From CAWFKW01 sp963816535 (GTDB lineage: Bacteria > Bacteroidota > Ignavibacteria > Tepidaquicellales > OLB5): 64,000 nt of DNA. Within the stretch, counting starts at the first letter, position 1. Every line of letters begins with the position of its first letter. The stretch spans positions 62,001 through 126,000 of the forward strand of contig CAWFKW010000003.1 of NCBI GenBank assembly GCA_963816535.1, in the 5' to 3' direction. A model generated the notes under the pieces. It ran no database searches, was not told the origin of the DNA, and worked only from the letters and a program-made list of their open reading frames with translations. Shown here one piece after another: positions 26,479-36,016 of this stretch. Made by a program: the position numbers and the translations under genes.

Positions 26479-28478
26479 AATCTTGGTAAATTCCTCTTGA
26501 ATAGAAACAATGACGCAGTTTTTAAAATTATCTCAATATCTAATGAAAGCGATTGGTTCTTTGCGTAATAGTAATTATAATAATCCATTTCATCGGCGCT
26601 CAAATTCTTGTAAAAATTGATCTGCACAAGCCCGGTTAAACCGTTTTTTCCCAGGTATTCTTTTCCGTAAACCGAAGTATCCCATGTGGCCCGGCCCACA
26701 AAGCTGTATTTCCCCGATACCACAGAAGGAAGCTGCGATAATTTGTTCAGGAATTTTGCTCCTTCTCCCCCTTTTTTTGAAAGCATAACGGCAATCAGTG
26801 AAAATGGATACAATGTGAACAGGGTGACTATCCCGAATGCCAAATCGAACAGTCTTTTAACAAATATATTGAATTTCCTGTTGATATTATATTCAATTTG
26901 CATCAGGTATATCTCATCGATCTTATCAAGCGATTTCTTGCCCAGCAATATGTCGCTGTCGCCCGATAAGATCTGGAAATTCAGATTATATTTTCTAAGC
27001 TTCCACATAAAATCAAGAATTTGCTGGTTTGAAAGTTCATTCTTAGCGAAAAGAATATTTTTGACTTTACTCGCGATAATTACATCCGGCAGGTTGTTCA
27101 GATTACCAACAATATCACCGCCCTTCCCTCCGCTGGTCGAAATGTATCCAACAAGGTCATACTCCGCATCTATTCTTTTTCTCAGTTTGTTAACAAAAGC
27201 TTCCGATTCTTCATTCTTGCCAATTATCAGAGTTTTTGCCTCATTAGACAGGATATTTTTGCGCTTTGAATAGTTTATGAGCTTCAGGGCAAGTCTCCAC
27301 AGAGCAATTAGAATAAACGCATAGAAGGCAGTTCTTATTACAACCGCACGGGAAAACGCGTACTCATTAAAAAAATAAGTGAACGCTGAATTAACAAAGA
27401 AACCTACTAATATGCCGTTAAGAGGTTTTACAAAAGAAAGCTTATTGGCCCTGTAGTATGCGCCGCTAAAACCCAGAGTTATCAGCCATACCAGCGAATA
27501 TATTATGACAACAAGCGTATACGCTTCCAGAGGAAATTGTTCGAACCTCTGTTTGATGGCAAACAGCATGGCCAGAATTATGAATAACAGATCGAGCAAA
27601 ACCGGATAAAATGCGATCAGGAATCTCTTTGAATATGAAACAAATGACCGGTAATAGATCGAAAGATCTATCATGAAGTTAACAAGCCAGAAATTTGCAC
27701 TCATGTTTTTCCTGACAAAGATCTGCATGGCTCCGTAAAAATTATTCACATAGCTTACGCTGCTCTTTTTAGTGCTCTCCCCTTTGTAGTGAATTATACT
27801 TGTACCCGAATAGTAATATACCCGGTATCCTGCCTTCCTAATTCTATAACACAGGTCCAGGTCTTCGCCGTACATAAAATAGTCTTCATCAAAACCGTTT
27901 ACTTTCTCATAAATATCTCTCCTTATAAGCATAAAAGCGCCAACTATTGCATCCACATCATAACTTGAATCCTCATCAAGATATGTCAGGTTATACCTGC
28001 CAAATGTTCTGCTGCGGGGAAATAATTTGCTTAAGCCCAGCATTCTGCTTAACGCCACCGAAGGCGTAGGAAAGCTTCTCCTGCAGGCAAGGTCAAGTTT
28101 CCCGTTCGGCAGCACCAGTTTGCACGTTAAGGCTCCTATTTCAGTGTTGTTCTCATAAGCTGAAATGCACTTTTTCAGCGTGTCTTCCTGCAGTACCGTA
28201 TCAGGATTCAGAATAAGAACATACTTGCCCTTAGATTCCCTTACGCCGATATTATTGGCTTTTGCAAAACCAAGATTAGTTTTGTTTGAAATTACTTTCA
28301 AAGGCGGGTAATGAGGGAACCTGGCTTCAAGATACTCAACGCTGCCGTCAAAGGAGTTGTTATCAACGACTATAATCTCGATGTTCAGATTGTTTCCCGA
28401 TGTAATAATAGATTTTATGCATTGCTCAAGCAGTTCTTTTACATTGTAATTAACTATTATTACAGAAATATCCGTCAA
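26475..28478 (-). CDS. Fusion: family 2 glycosyltransferase, membrane helices, and a degenerate phosphoglycosyltransferase-like domain
   Basis: A 667-residue three-part protein. Residues 1-260 are a GT2 of the rhamnosyltransferase (WbbL-like) type: VIIVNYNVKELL, VVDNNSFDGS, LNPDTVL, VGAFMLIRRDIYE and DEDYFMYGEDLDLCYR. Residues about 275-395 hold four membrane helices, followed by a CoA-binding-like Rossmann segment (LIIGKNEESEAFVNKL). The last 150 residues align with bacterial sugar transferases (KRLFDLAFGIVTLFTL; SGKYSFVGRATWD in place of the usual GxMSxVGPRP; NGLTGLVQI). However, the KFRSM and LDELPQ catalytic blocks are missing. The C-terminus therefore may not be an active initiating transferase. 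It lies between the DPM1-like gene and accA. Confidence 0.82.
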   Translation of the reverse strand: MTDISVIIVNYNVKELLEQCIKSIITSGNNLNIEIIVVDNNSFDGSVEYLEARFPHYPPLKVISNKTNLGFAKANNIGVRESKGKYVLILNPDTVLQEDTLKKCISAYENNTEIGALTCKLVLPNGKLDLACRRSFPTPSVALSRMLGLSKLFPRSRTFGRYNLTYLDEDSSYDVDAIVGAFMLIRRDIYEKVNGFDEDYFMYGEDLDLCYRIRKAGYRVYYYSGTSIIHYKGESTKKSSVSYVNNFYGAMQIFVRKNMSANFWLVNFMIDLSIYYRSFVSYSKRFLIAFYPVLLDLLFIILAMLFAIKQRFEQFPLEAYTLVVIIYSLVWLITLGFSGAYYRANKLSFVKPLNGILVGFFVNSAFTYFFNEYAFSRAVVIRTAFYAFILIALWRLALKLINYSKRKNILSNEAKTLIIGKNEESEAFVNKLRKRIDAEYDLVGYISTSGGKGGDIVGNLNNLPDVIIASKVKNILFAKNELSNQQILDFMWKLRKYNLNFQILSGDSDILLGKKSLDKIDEIYLMQIEYNINRKFNIFVKRLFDLAFGIVTLFTLYPFSLIAVMLSKKGGEGAKFLNKLSQLPSVVSGKYSFVGRATWDTSVYGKEYLGKNGLTGLVQINFYKNLSADEMDYYNYYYAKNQSLSLDIEIILKTASLFLFKRNLPRL

Positions 28479-28484
28479 AATATC

Positions 28485-29204
28485 TCAGAGTTTGTTAGCA
28501 ATTGACCAGTATTTTAATTTCCATACCATAAATGCCGCCTCGTACACGATTTTTCTTGACATCTTCGAAACCCCGGCTCTCCTGTCGATAAACACAATCG
28601 GAATTTCAATCAGTTTAAAACCTTTCTTCCACATCCTGTATTTCATTTCTATCTGGAACGAGTACCCGTTTGATTTAACCGAATCCAGGTTGATCTGTTT
28701 AAGCGAGCTTACTTTATAACACATAAAGCCCGCTGTTACATCTTTTACCGGAAGACTTGTAATAAACCTTGTATAATATCCTGCCCCCATACTTATAATC
28801 AATCTGCTTAAAGGCCAGTTTACAACTGCAATACCTTCAACATATCTCGAACCTATAACCAGATCGTAATCATTCATTTTATCTATGAAGCCTGGCAAAG
28901 CTTTAGGGTCATGTGAAAAATCTGCATCCATTTCAAATACATAGTCATATTCGTTTTCTATAGCATATTTGAAACCCCTGATATACGCCGTGCCCAATCC
29001 CATTTTTCTTTCCCTGTCGATAACTTTGACCTGCGGCAGACTAAGGTTCTTCACCAACTGCGATGTCCCGTCATCGGAATTATCGTCTATAACAAGTATT
29101 TCAAGCGATACGGATGTAATGTTCAGCGAAAGAATTTCCCCGATTATCTTGACGATATTCTCAGATTCGTTAAATGTCGGTATTATCACTAAAGCCTTTT
29201 TCAA
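28485..29204 (-). CDS. Polyprenyl-phosphate mannosyltransferase-like (DPM1-type GT2)
   Basis: A 239-residue GT2 of the dolichol-phosphate mannose synthase family, which transfers a sugar from a nucleotide donor to polyprenyl phosphate. The N-terminus VIIPTFNESENI, the DDNSDDGT motif, the metal-binding EMDADFSHDP, the GSRYVEG loop and the AGFMCYK region all match the family. The terminal IDRRAGVSKMS is the usual short-form end. It has no C-terminal membrane helices, so it is the soluble DPM1 type. It ends six bases before the fusion gene and begins one base after the DegT gene stop. It may supply a lipid-linked sugar to the polysaccharide pathway or to protein glycosylation. Confidence 0.9.
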   Translation of the reverse strand: MKKALVIIPTFNESENIVKIIGEILSLNITSVSLEILVIDDNSDDGTSQLVKNLSLPQVKVIDRERKMGLGTAYIRGFKYAIENEYDYVFEMDADFSHDPKALPGFIDKMNDYDLVIGSRYVEGIAVVNWPLSRLIISMGAGYYTRFITSLPVKDVTAGFMCYKVSSLKQINLDSVKSNGYSFQIEMKYRMWKKGFKLIEIPIVFIDRRAGVSKMSRKIVYEAAFMVWKLKYWSIANKL

Positions 29205-29205
29205 A

Positions 29206-30306
29206 TTAATCCCTAGAAATAAACTCCAATACTTTGGATGTGATGTACTCTATCTGTTTGTCATCTAATTCAGTGTGTATAGGCAAAGAAATAATATCAT
29301 CAACTACCCTCTCTGTTACAGGGAAATCGCCCGCTTTATATGCATACCTGTAAGCCTCCTGCATATGCAGTGGGACCGGGTAGTATATCATCGAAGGGAT
29401 CCCGTTACCCTTCAGAAATTCCTGCAAGAGGTTCCTCCCTCTTACCCTGATAGAATACTGATGGAAAATATGTTTTGCGCCCGGAATTACAGCAGGCGTT
29501 TTAAGTTTCCCTTCAAATATTTTTGAATATTTATGAGCCGCTGAAATTCGGGCGCTGCAATACTCATCAATGTATTTCAGCTTTACGTTAAGAATGGCCG
29601 CCTGCATAGTATCAAGCCGGCTGTTAACGCCCAAAACCTCATGATAATATTTCTTTCTTGAACCGTGCGATACGATCATTCGCATTGTAGCTGCAAGCTC
29701 GTCATCATTTGTAACCGCCATGCCTGCATCCCCGAATGCGCCCAGGTTCTTGCTAGGGAAAAAGCTTATACAGCCGATGTCTCCTATCGTATTTACCTTA
29801 ATACCGTTGTATTCTGCGCCGAATGCCTGCGCGCCGTCCTCAATGACTCTAAGACCATGCGCCTTTGCAATTTGCATGATCGTATCCATTTCAGATGGCT
29901 GACCGTACAGATGAACCGGCATTATGGCTTTGGTACGCGACGTTATTTTTTCTTCTATTTTATCAACATCAATATTGAAAGTCTCTTCGTCAATATCCAC
30001 ATAAACCGGAACAGCGCCAAGCAGAGCGATGGTTTCTGTAGTGGCCACAAAAGTAAAAGGCGTAGTTATAATCTCATCACCGGGCTTGATCCCGATAGTC
30101 ATCATAGCTATTTGCAGCGCATCAGTGCCCGATGCGCACCCAATTGCATGTTTACAGCCTAAATATTTAGCGGCATTGTTTTCAAACTCGCCAACCGCAG
30201 GACCCAGAATAAATTGGCAGGATTCAACTACGCCGTCAATTGCTTTATCTATTTCCGGCTTAATTTTAGCATACTGGTTTTTTAAATCAACCATTTGAAT
30301 ATCCAT
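29206..30306 (-). CDS. DegT/DnrJ/EryC1/StrS family sugar aminotransferase
   Basis: A PLP-dependent aminotransferase (366 residues) acting on keto-sugar nucleotides to make amino sugars for surface glycans. Typical motifs: the N-terminus VDLKNQYAKIKPEID, GCASGTDALQIA, TTPFTFVATTETI, MPVHLYGQPSEMD, EDGAQAFGA, and the PLP-binding Lys in SFFPSKNLGAFGDAGM. The C-terminal YYPVPLHMQEAY block is present, so the enzyme looks complete and active. It follows the WbaP-like gene by six bases. The specific keto-sugar cannot be read from the sequence; no obvious sugar dehydratase is in this window. Confidence 0.94.
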   Translation of the reverse strand: MDIQMVDLKNQYAKIKPEIDKAIDGVVESCQFILGPAVGEFENNAAKYLGCKHAIGCASGTDALQIAMMTIGIKPGDEIITTPFTFVATTETIALLGAVPVYVDIDEETFNIDVDKIEEKITSRTKAIMPVHLYGQPSEMDTIMQIAKAHGLRVIEDGAQAFGAEYNGIKVNTIGDIGCISFFPSKNLGAFGDAGMAVTNDDELAATMRMIVSHGSRKKYYHEVLGVNSRLDTMQAAILNVKLKYIDEYCSARISAAHKYSKIFEGKLKTPAVIPGAKHIFHQYSIRVRGRNLLQEFLKGNGIPSMIYYPVPLHMQEAYRYAYKAGDFPVTERVVDDIISLPIHTELDDKQIEYITSKVLEFISRD

Positions 30307-30312
30307 ATCAGC

Positions 30313-31728
30313 CTAATGACCTTTCATGAAAAAAATTACTAATACTGTATTAATCATTATTTTGAAATCAAGTTTCAAAGACATATTTTCAATATAATAA
30401 AAATCATATTTGAGCTTCTCCCTTACGTCGTTCAGCGATTCGTCGTATTTGTGCTTTATCTGCGCCCAGCCCGTTATGCCCGGCTTGATCGCAATTCGTT
30501 TATAATAATACGGGATCTCTTTTTTCAGGATCTCTACAAAGTACGGTCTTTCGGGCCTTGGGCCGACCAGGCTCATTTCATTCCTGATGACGTTTAACAT
30601 TTGAGGAATTTCATCCAGGTAAACTTTTCTGATCAATCTGCCGATCCATGTAATCCGCGGATCATTTTCTCCGGCCCACTCGGGACCGTATTCTTCGGCA
30701 TCCTTATACATTGAACGGAACTTATACATATTAAATTCTTCGCCGTTTTTACCTACGCGCACCTGCTTATAAAATACCGGCCCTTTTGAACTGATCTTTA
30801 TTAAAAAAGCCACCAAAAAAAGAAGAGGAAGAAGCAAAATCAGAATAATGAGCGATACTATAACGTCTATTAATCTTTTCGCAAGTTTTGCCCCATGAGA
30901 CATTATCTCAGGCATAACCTCAATAAGCGGCACTCCATACAACTGGTTTGTTCTTGCAAGACCGCTCACAATTTCATACGTATCCGGCAGAATTTTTAAA
31001 TGCACTTTAGGCTGCGGTACGCTTCTTAAAATATCAAAAAGCTTATCTTTTTCACTGGCTTCCAGGGCTATTAATACTTCAGATACATTCTTTTGGCTTA
31101 CAATTTCAGGCAGCTGTGAGATGCCTCCCATTATATCAGAAGATTTCTCACGGCCTGTCGAAGACACAAACCCTAATATTTTGTATCCAAGCTGGGGAAA
31201 TTTGTCAATCCAGAGTTTCAGTTCTCTTCCCCGCAATCCGGCTCCTATAATAACAGTGTCCCTTAAGCCTATTCCTTTTTCCAGCATATTCATCTGGATG
31301 CTCCTGATCAATATTCTGCCGGCGCCCACTGAGATTATCATCAACGCCCAATAGATCAATATAAGAAACCTTGAAATGGCCTTTGAATCATTTATTGCGT
31401 CATCGAGAAAAATCACGAAGAACAATATAAAACAGCCTAACGAGATAGCCTTAACAACTGATGTAAACTCGTCAAATCTGGAACGTACAAACCAATACTG
31501 GTACAATCCCGTAAAGCTAAAAAAAAGCGCCCAAAACAAATACACAACAATGAGTGGCGTCAAAAAAGAAGTAGACGCAGTATTCTCTATCCAGCCTGAA
31601 CCAATTCTTATATAGTAGTATAAAGTCCACGCTAAATTGATGAAGACTAAGTCAGACAATATCAAAAGTATTTTTTCTGAATTCTTGGTCAAATGTTCGG
31701 AAATATTATTTTCTTGCAAAGAAAACAA
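30313..31728 (-). CDS. Polyprenyl glycosylphosphotransferase initiating polysaccharide synthesis (WbaP/WcaJ type)
   Basis: A 471-residue inner-membrane enzyme that transfers a sugar-1-phosphate to undecaprenyl phosphate, starting the repeat unit. Four N-terminal membrane helices (about 20-135) precede a Rossmann-like CoA-binding domain (VIIGAGLRGREL, LPEIVSQ). A re-entrant membrane helix and the catalytic domain follow (about 285-471): KRLIDVIVSLIIL, YKQVRVGKNGEEFNMYKFRSM, YLDEIPQMLNV and MSLVGPRPERPYFV, with PGITGWAQI. All catalytic blocks are intact, in contrast to the fusion protein at 26475-28478. Its start overlaps the end of the methyltransferase gene by 23 bases. Confidence 0.94.
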   Translation of the reverse strand: MFSLQENNISEHLTKNSEKILLILSDLVFINLAWTLYYYIRIGSGWIENTASTSFLTPLIVVYLFWALFFSFTGLYQYWFVRSRFDEFTSVVKAISLGCFILFFVIFLDDAINDSKAISRFLILIYWALMIISVGAGRILIRSIQMNMLEKGIGLRDTVIIGAGLRGRELKLWIDKFPQLGYKILGFVSSTGREKSSDIMGGISQLPEIVSQKNVSEVLIALEASEKDKLFDILRSVPQPKVHLKILPDTYEIVSGLARTNQLYGVPLIEVMPEIMSHGAKLAKRLIDVIVSLIILILLLPLLFLVAFLIKISSKGPVFYKQVRVGKNGEEFNMYKFRSMYKDAEEYGPEWAGENDPRITWIGRLIRKVYLDEIPQMLNVIRNEMSLVGPRPERPYFVEILKKEIPYYYKRIAIKPGITGWAQIKHKYDESLNDVREKLKYDFYYIENMSLKLDFKIMINTVLVIFFMKGH

Positions 31729-32515
31729 TTCTTTTATTTCTCAAGTCATCAAACGATTTACTATGCAGATAAGAATCTGATAATCGCGATATCTTCTTAA
31801 TTATATAATATATAATATTAATAAGAATAACCAGCGATTTTCTTTTTTTCAGTTTCTGTATTTTTTTGTATGCATACATTTCATGAAATAAATCTGATTC
31901 AGGCCTCTTATTAAGATTCCGCTTTATTCCATACATTTTATCCGTTACCAATTGAGTAATCCTGTAAATGCTGACAAAAAACCTGAAAATAGCTGACATA
32001 CCCGTAACAACCTCTATATTATATTCGTGAAATCCGGCTCGTTCAAGCTTATCTTTAAATTCCTTTATATTCTTTATTTGATTGTGCCCATGTTCTTCTT
32101 CATTGGGGAAAGTTATGCTTACCACGCCTTTTGGCGACAATAACGAATAAATGTTGTCAAGCATAACTTGTGGATTTTCTACATGTTCGTAAACATCGCA
32201 GGAAAATATTACTGTAAACTTGTTCAACAGACCGGATATATCGTCTTTGCATATGTCCAGTTTCCTGAAATTGATTTTATCCGTAAACGTTTTCAGAAGT
32301 TCAATTGTATCTGAGGAAATATCAAATCCGAATATTTCCTTCGGAGTGTAATCCAAAAGACTGAAGCAATTATTTCCCAATCCGCATCCAACATCAAGAA
32401 TAACATCACCACCTGAAATATTATATTCGTTTTTCTTTAAGCATTCTAACGTCATTTCCGAGAACCAAACTGACGAAAAATTCACTGGCGGATAATAGTA
32501 TTTCGCAAATATCAT
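31706..32515 (-). CDS. Class I SAM-dependent methyltransferase
   Basis: A 269-residue methyltransferase with the Rossmann motifs DVILDVGCGLGNN (motif I), GFDISSDTIEL (motif II), VIFSCDVYEHVENP (acidic loop) and LSPKGVVSITFP (post-motif). It is close in style to UbiE/Methyltransf_11 enzymes found in polysaccharide clusters, which often methylate a sugar or the chain end. The basic C-terminal region (about 190-269) is longer than the minimal fold and may touch the membrane. It starts four bases after the GT2 gene stop and overlaps the WbaP-like gene. The acceptor is unknown. Confidence 0.87.
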   Translation of the reverse strand: MIFAKYYYPPVNFSSVWFSEMTLECLKKNEYNISGGDVILDVGCGLGNNCFSLLDYTPKEIFGFDISSDTIELLKTFTDKINFRKLDICKDDISGLLNKFTVIFSCDVYEHVENPQVMLDNIYSLLSPKGVVSITFPNEEEHGHNQIKNIKEFKDKLERAGFHEYNIEVVTGMSAIFRFFVSIYRITQLVTDKMYGIKRNLNKRPESDLFHEMYAYKKIQKLKKRKSLVILINIIYYIIKKISRLSDSYLHSKSFDDLRNKRIVFFARK

Positions 32516-32519
32516 GAAA

Positions 32520-33308
32520 TTATTTTATTTTGGGTTTGAATAAATACTTATGTTTCCAAAAATAATACACCAGTCCTTTAATATGCTCAAATGTAGTTTT
32601 CCTGAATGTGTTTCTGGACATCCTCTGGTAATGATGTCTGGCTTTCACAAAAGGATAATAAACTATTTTAAATCCCGACTGCTGTATCCTCAGGCAATAG
32701 TCAATATCTTCAGGCCCAGCAAAGAATTTCTCGTCCAGCATGCCAACCTTGTCAAGAATTTCTCTGCGGAATACCCAAAATGCAGCTACTGTGTAATCAA
32801 CCTCTTTTATGCTCAAGTGATCCCAATCAGACATCAGTTGATTATTATAAACCCTCATCTTACTGACAAAAGGCAGGAAATCAAATCTTCTCAAAACAGG
32901 TGTATAAACCTTAATGAACTCTTTGCAGCTATTTTGTATCTCGCCATTTTTCAAAAGCAACTGCGGTGAAACAAGTCCCGCTTTAGGGTTTTGCTGCAAA
33001 TATTCAACCAGGTTTTCAAAACTATTATCATGCAATACTTCTATATCTGAATCCATAAAACAAATATACTCGCCTTTTGCAGCCTTCAAACCTACATTTC
33101 TATACCATATTCCGTGATTTGCCTCGCTCCTTAAGACAATTACATTACTGAATTCGCTCTTAAGCATTTCTGCTGTATTATCTAATGACCCGTTATCCAC
33201 AACAATAATTTCAAAATCTATATTTTTAATGTACTTGTAAACAGTCTTCAGACAATTTCTTAAATAGTCTTTTGTATTCCACGTTAATATTATTATTGAT
33301 AAAGTCAT
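32520..33308 (-). CDS. Family 2 glycosyltransferase
   Basis: An inverting GT-A glycosyltransferase of the rhamnosyltransferase-like group. Motifs: IIILTWNTKDYL, IIVVDNGSLDNT, the donor and metal-binding CFMDSDIEVL, AFWVFRREILDKVG and GPEDIDYCLRI. I chose ATG 33308; a TTG at 33323 would add five residues (MFAQL) with no benefit. It has 262 residues and no predicted membrane helices. It lies four bases before the methyltransferase gene. The sugar transferred is unknown. Confidence 0.88.
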   Translation of the reverse strand: MTLSIIILTWNTKDYLRNCLKTVYKYIKNIDFEIIVVDNGSLDNTAEMLKSEFSNVIVLRSEANHGIWYRNVGLKAAKGEYICFMDSDIEVLHDNSFENLVEYLQQNPKAGLVSPQLLLKNGEIQNSCKEFIKVYTPVLRRFDFLPFVSKMRVYNNQLMSDWDHLSIKEVDYTVAAFWVFRREILDKVGMLDEKFFAGPEDIDYCLRIQQSGFKIVYYPFVKARHHYQRMSRNTFRKTTFEHIKGLVYYFWKHKYLFKPKIK

Positions 33309-33402
33309 TAATTGGGCAAACAATAGTAAATAAAGTCAAAAATGGTCAAATTGCGTCAAAAAAGATATACAAAAATAAGGGTGCGGCATGATAAGCGGCT
33401 AT

Positions 33403-34611
33403 TTAATCTCTCAGGGTCAGAATCAGTGATTTTATCTGACCATACATGAATTCTGCATTCTTCTCCCATGTATATTGCTGTCCGAACGAAGATATCTCCT
33501 CCGCGAATTTCATTTTTTCTTCGTGTTTTAGATTTACGACATAATCAAGGGACTCCAGAAATTCAACCTTGTTTTCAGCAATTTTTACGTATGGTTTAAA
33601 ATAGGTCTTTAGATCCCCAATATCTGAACTCACGACAGGAACTCCCTCAGCCATATATTCAAAAAGCTTATTTGGATTTACACTCGCCATAAATTCATTA
33701 ACTTTAAACGGAATAATACCGACATCAAAGTACTGAAGGTACTGCGGGTAATTTTCATATTTCACATCTTTGATGGAAATAAGATTTCCATGCTTTTCTT
33801 CAAGTCTTTCAAAATGTACTTTTGATTCCTTCCTCACGCTTCCGGCAAAAACAAATGTCCATTCCTTTCTGCTTTCAATTATATAATCAAGTAATTCAAA
33901 ATCAAACCAGTCGCGGATATTTCCAATGTAACCGACTATCGGAGCCCTAATTTCATCTAATGCCCTCAATTTACTTCTGTCAGATTTTCTGAATATGCCG
34001 TTGCTATAACCATTAAAACACAAAAATGTATTGCCGTTATAGCTCTTCATCCGGTCAAAAAGCTTTTGGGATGTCGTAAGAATAAACGTGCACTTTTCTG
34101 AAAATAATCTCTCTCGCTCCCTGTTTCCTGCCACCTTTATTGCAACCATGTTAGATGTTAAACAGTTATCGTCCTGGCAATCATAAATAACTCCCATTTC
34201 ATTTAATAATCCAATCAGGAAGATCAGTTCCGGTCTGTGGAATACAAAAATGGAGTTTTGGGGCAAAACCCCAAGTCGTTTTAATTTTTTCCTTAAGTGC
34301 AATCTTAACAATATCTTATTTATCCACTTCAATGGCGCAAATCTAATTGAAGCAAGCAAATGCTCGATAGTAAGAGGAGAAAATGCATATATATTTTCCT
34401 CTACTTGTCTGAATCTGTATTCGCGTTTAAACCAATTTTTAATTCTGGCTGGATAGAATAAGAATGTGTGTAATGAAAGAACTGAGGGTTCGACACATAA
34501 TACAACCCCACCCTCATGATTAATCATGTTAGAAACCTGCTGGATAAACGGCTTTCTCGGACACGTGCTCCATGGCTCAGCAAGTGAAAATATGAGACAA
34601 AGATTTTTCAA
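33403..34611 (-). CDS. GT4-like glycosyltransferase (GT-B fold), tandem paralogue
   Basis: A 402-residue GT-B glycosyltransferase. The C-terminal donor domain carries VGYIGNIRDWFDFELL, the later VGIIPFKVNEFMASVNPNKLFEYMAEGVPVVSS block split over two strands, and a terminal TWEKNAEFMY helix. The N-terminal half has IYDCQDDNCLT, typical of the teichuronic-acid-type (TuaH-like) subgroup. Its neighbour at 34704-35924 shares these features in the same order, so the two look like an ancient tandem duplication. The donor and acceptor are unknown. Confidence 0.85.
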   Translation of the reverse strand: MKNLCLIFSLAEPWSTCPRKPFIQQVSNMINHEGGVVLCVEPSVLSLHTFLFYPARIKNWFKREYRFRQVEENIYAFSPLTIEHLLASIRFAPLKWINKILLRLHLRKKLKRLGVLPQNSIFVFHRPELIFLIGLLNEMGVIYDCQDDNCLTSNMVAIKVAGNRERERLFSEKCTFILTTSQKLFDRMKSYNGNTFLCFNGYSNGIFRKSDRSKLRALDEIRAPIVGYIGNIRDWFDFELLDYIIESRKEWTFVFAGSVRKESKVHFERLEEKHGNLISIKDVKYENYPQYLQYFDVGIIPFKVNEFMASVNPNKLFEYMAEGVPVVSSDIGDLKTYFKPYVKIAENKVEFLESLDYVVNLKHEEKMKFAEEISSFGQQYTWEKNAEFMYGQIKSLILTLRD

Positions 34612-34703
34612 TACGGAACTTCCATAAGATTTGTGTTCTTAACAATTCAAAGTTTTAGCGTCAACAAGATTCAACGAAAGAGCTAAAAATTATTATACGT
34701 AAA

Positions 34704-35924
34704 TTAGCTTTCTTCAATATTCATAATTCTTCCATATAGCATAGAATTCAATGCTTCAGCGTTCTTTTCCCACGTATTTTCTTTAGCAAGCTTTAAATAA
34801 TCCTCTTTAAACTTTCCAAACTTACCTTCCATTGCCTTTCTGCAATAACTAACAAATTCTTCCTGATTTTTTGCATAACCGATGATATCCTTGTATTTCT
34901 CTAGTTCCGGCAATGCTGTTGTTACGACCGGGATACCAAGCGCCAGATATTCAAAAAACTTGTTAGGAAATACTCCTTCCATGACCTTGTTTACTTTGAA
35001 TGGAATTATGCCTACGTCAAAATTAACCAGAAATGGAACAGCTTCTGATTGCTCCAGAAACGGGATTCTTACAATGTTTGTACATGCTTTTTCCAGCCTT
35101 TCAAATTCTTTTTTTGACTGGCTTGCGAGTTTTCCTATAAATTGAAACTCAACTTCTGGAAATTCATTTATCAATTTATTTAATAGCTGGAAATCAAACC
35201 AATCCCTGATGTTGCCAAAAAAACCTATTATTGGTTGTTTCTTTTCTATTCTCTTATCGATATGTAAATTTAGTTTAGCTTCATTCAAAGTCTTGAAGTC
35301 GTTTGCATTGGTCATGTAAACGCATGAATTGTTCAGCTTTATGGCCCTGTCATACATTGCTTTTGCTGTGCATAAAATAAAATCACTCTTAATAATGAGC
35401 TTTTGATTTAACTGGAAGTCTAGTTGCGACAATGTTCCATCGGACAAATAATCATAATTATCCTGATAATCGTAAACAACATAATTATGTTTAATTTTTT
35501 CTAACAAAGGGTATAATCTGTTATGGAATATCCATAAAATAATGTATCGATCCGGGAAGTGCTTTTTTATAAATCTTTTGTATTGAAGATTGTATAACCG
35601 TAAATCAATCATCGAAGTCCATTTGTATTTTGCCCAAAGATATTGATGGAAAAATATCTTTGGTGTAAATACATAATTGCCTTCAGCGCTCTTCCTAAGG
35701 TTATATTTTCCTTTCAAAAACGGGATAAATTTACCCCGAAATCTAGCAAAAATGTGCACTAATATCGAGACTGGTTGCTGAATCAATACAGCGTTAGCCC
35801 AATAAGAAGTTGATTTGATCATTTCCTTAATCAGATATCTTCTCTGATCAATCTCCCAATCAGTATAAAGAAAATACAAAAAGACAGGCTTTTTTTTGAA
35901 TTTCAATCCGCTTTTACCTTCCAA
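34704..35924 (-). CDS. GT4-like glycosyltransferase (GT-B fold), tandem paralogue
   Basis: A 406-residue relative of the gene at 33403-34611. Shared landmarks are VVYDYQDNYDYLS, GFFGNIRDWFDFQLL, FDVGIIPFKVNKVMEGVFP, NKFFEYLALGIPVVT and a final NTWEKNAEAL helix. The N-terminus MEGKSGLKFKKKPVFLYFLYTD is basic and then hydrophobic; it could be membrane-associated, but no signal peptide is evident. Overall identity between the two looks modest, so they probably act on different acceptors in one repeat unit. The 91-base gap to the next gene contains no feature I recognise. Confidence 0.85.
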   Translation of the reverse strand: MEGKSGLKFKKKPVFLYFLYTDWEIDQRRYLIKEMIKSTSYWANAVLIQQPVSILVHIFARFRGKFIPFLKGKYNLRKSAEGNYVFTPKIFFHQYLWAKYKWTSMIDLRLYNLQYKRFIKKHFPDRYIILWIFHNRLYPLLEKIKHNYVVYDYQDNYDYLSDGTLSQLDFQLNQKLIIKSDFILCTAKAMYDRAIKLNNSCVYMTNANDFKTLNEAKLNLHIDKRIEKKQPIIGFFGNIRDWFDFQLLNKLINEFPEVEFQFIGKLASQSKKEFERLEKACTNIVRIPFLEQSEAVPFLVNFDVGIIPFKVNKVMEGVFPNKFFEYLALGIPVVTTALPELEKYKDIIGYAKNQEEFVSYCRKAMEGKFGKFKEDYLKLAKENTWEKNAEALNSMLYGRIMNIEES

Positions 35925-36016
35925 TAACCAAAATCTAATTCTTCAGCAATCATAAAAATAATTACCTTAATAAAATAGGATTGACAATTTGCACAGCCTG
36001 CATAAGATTCACAGTT

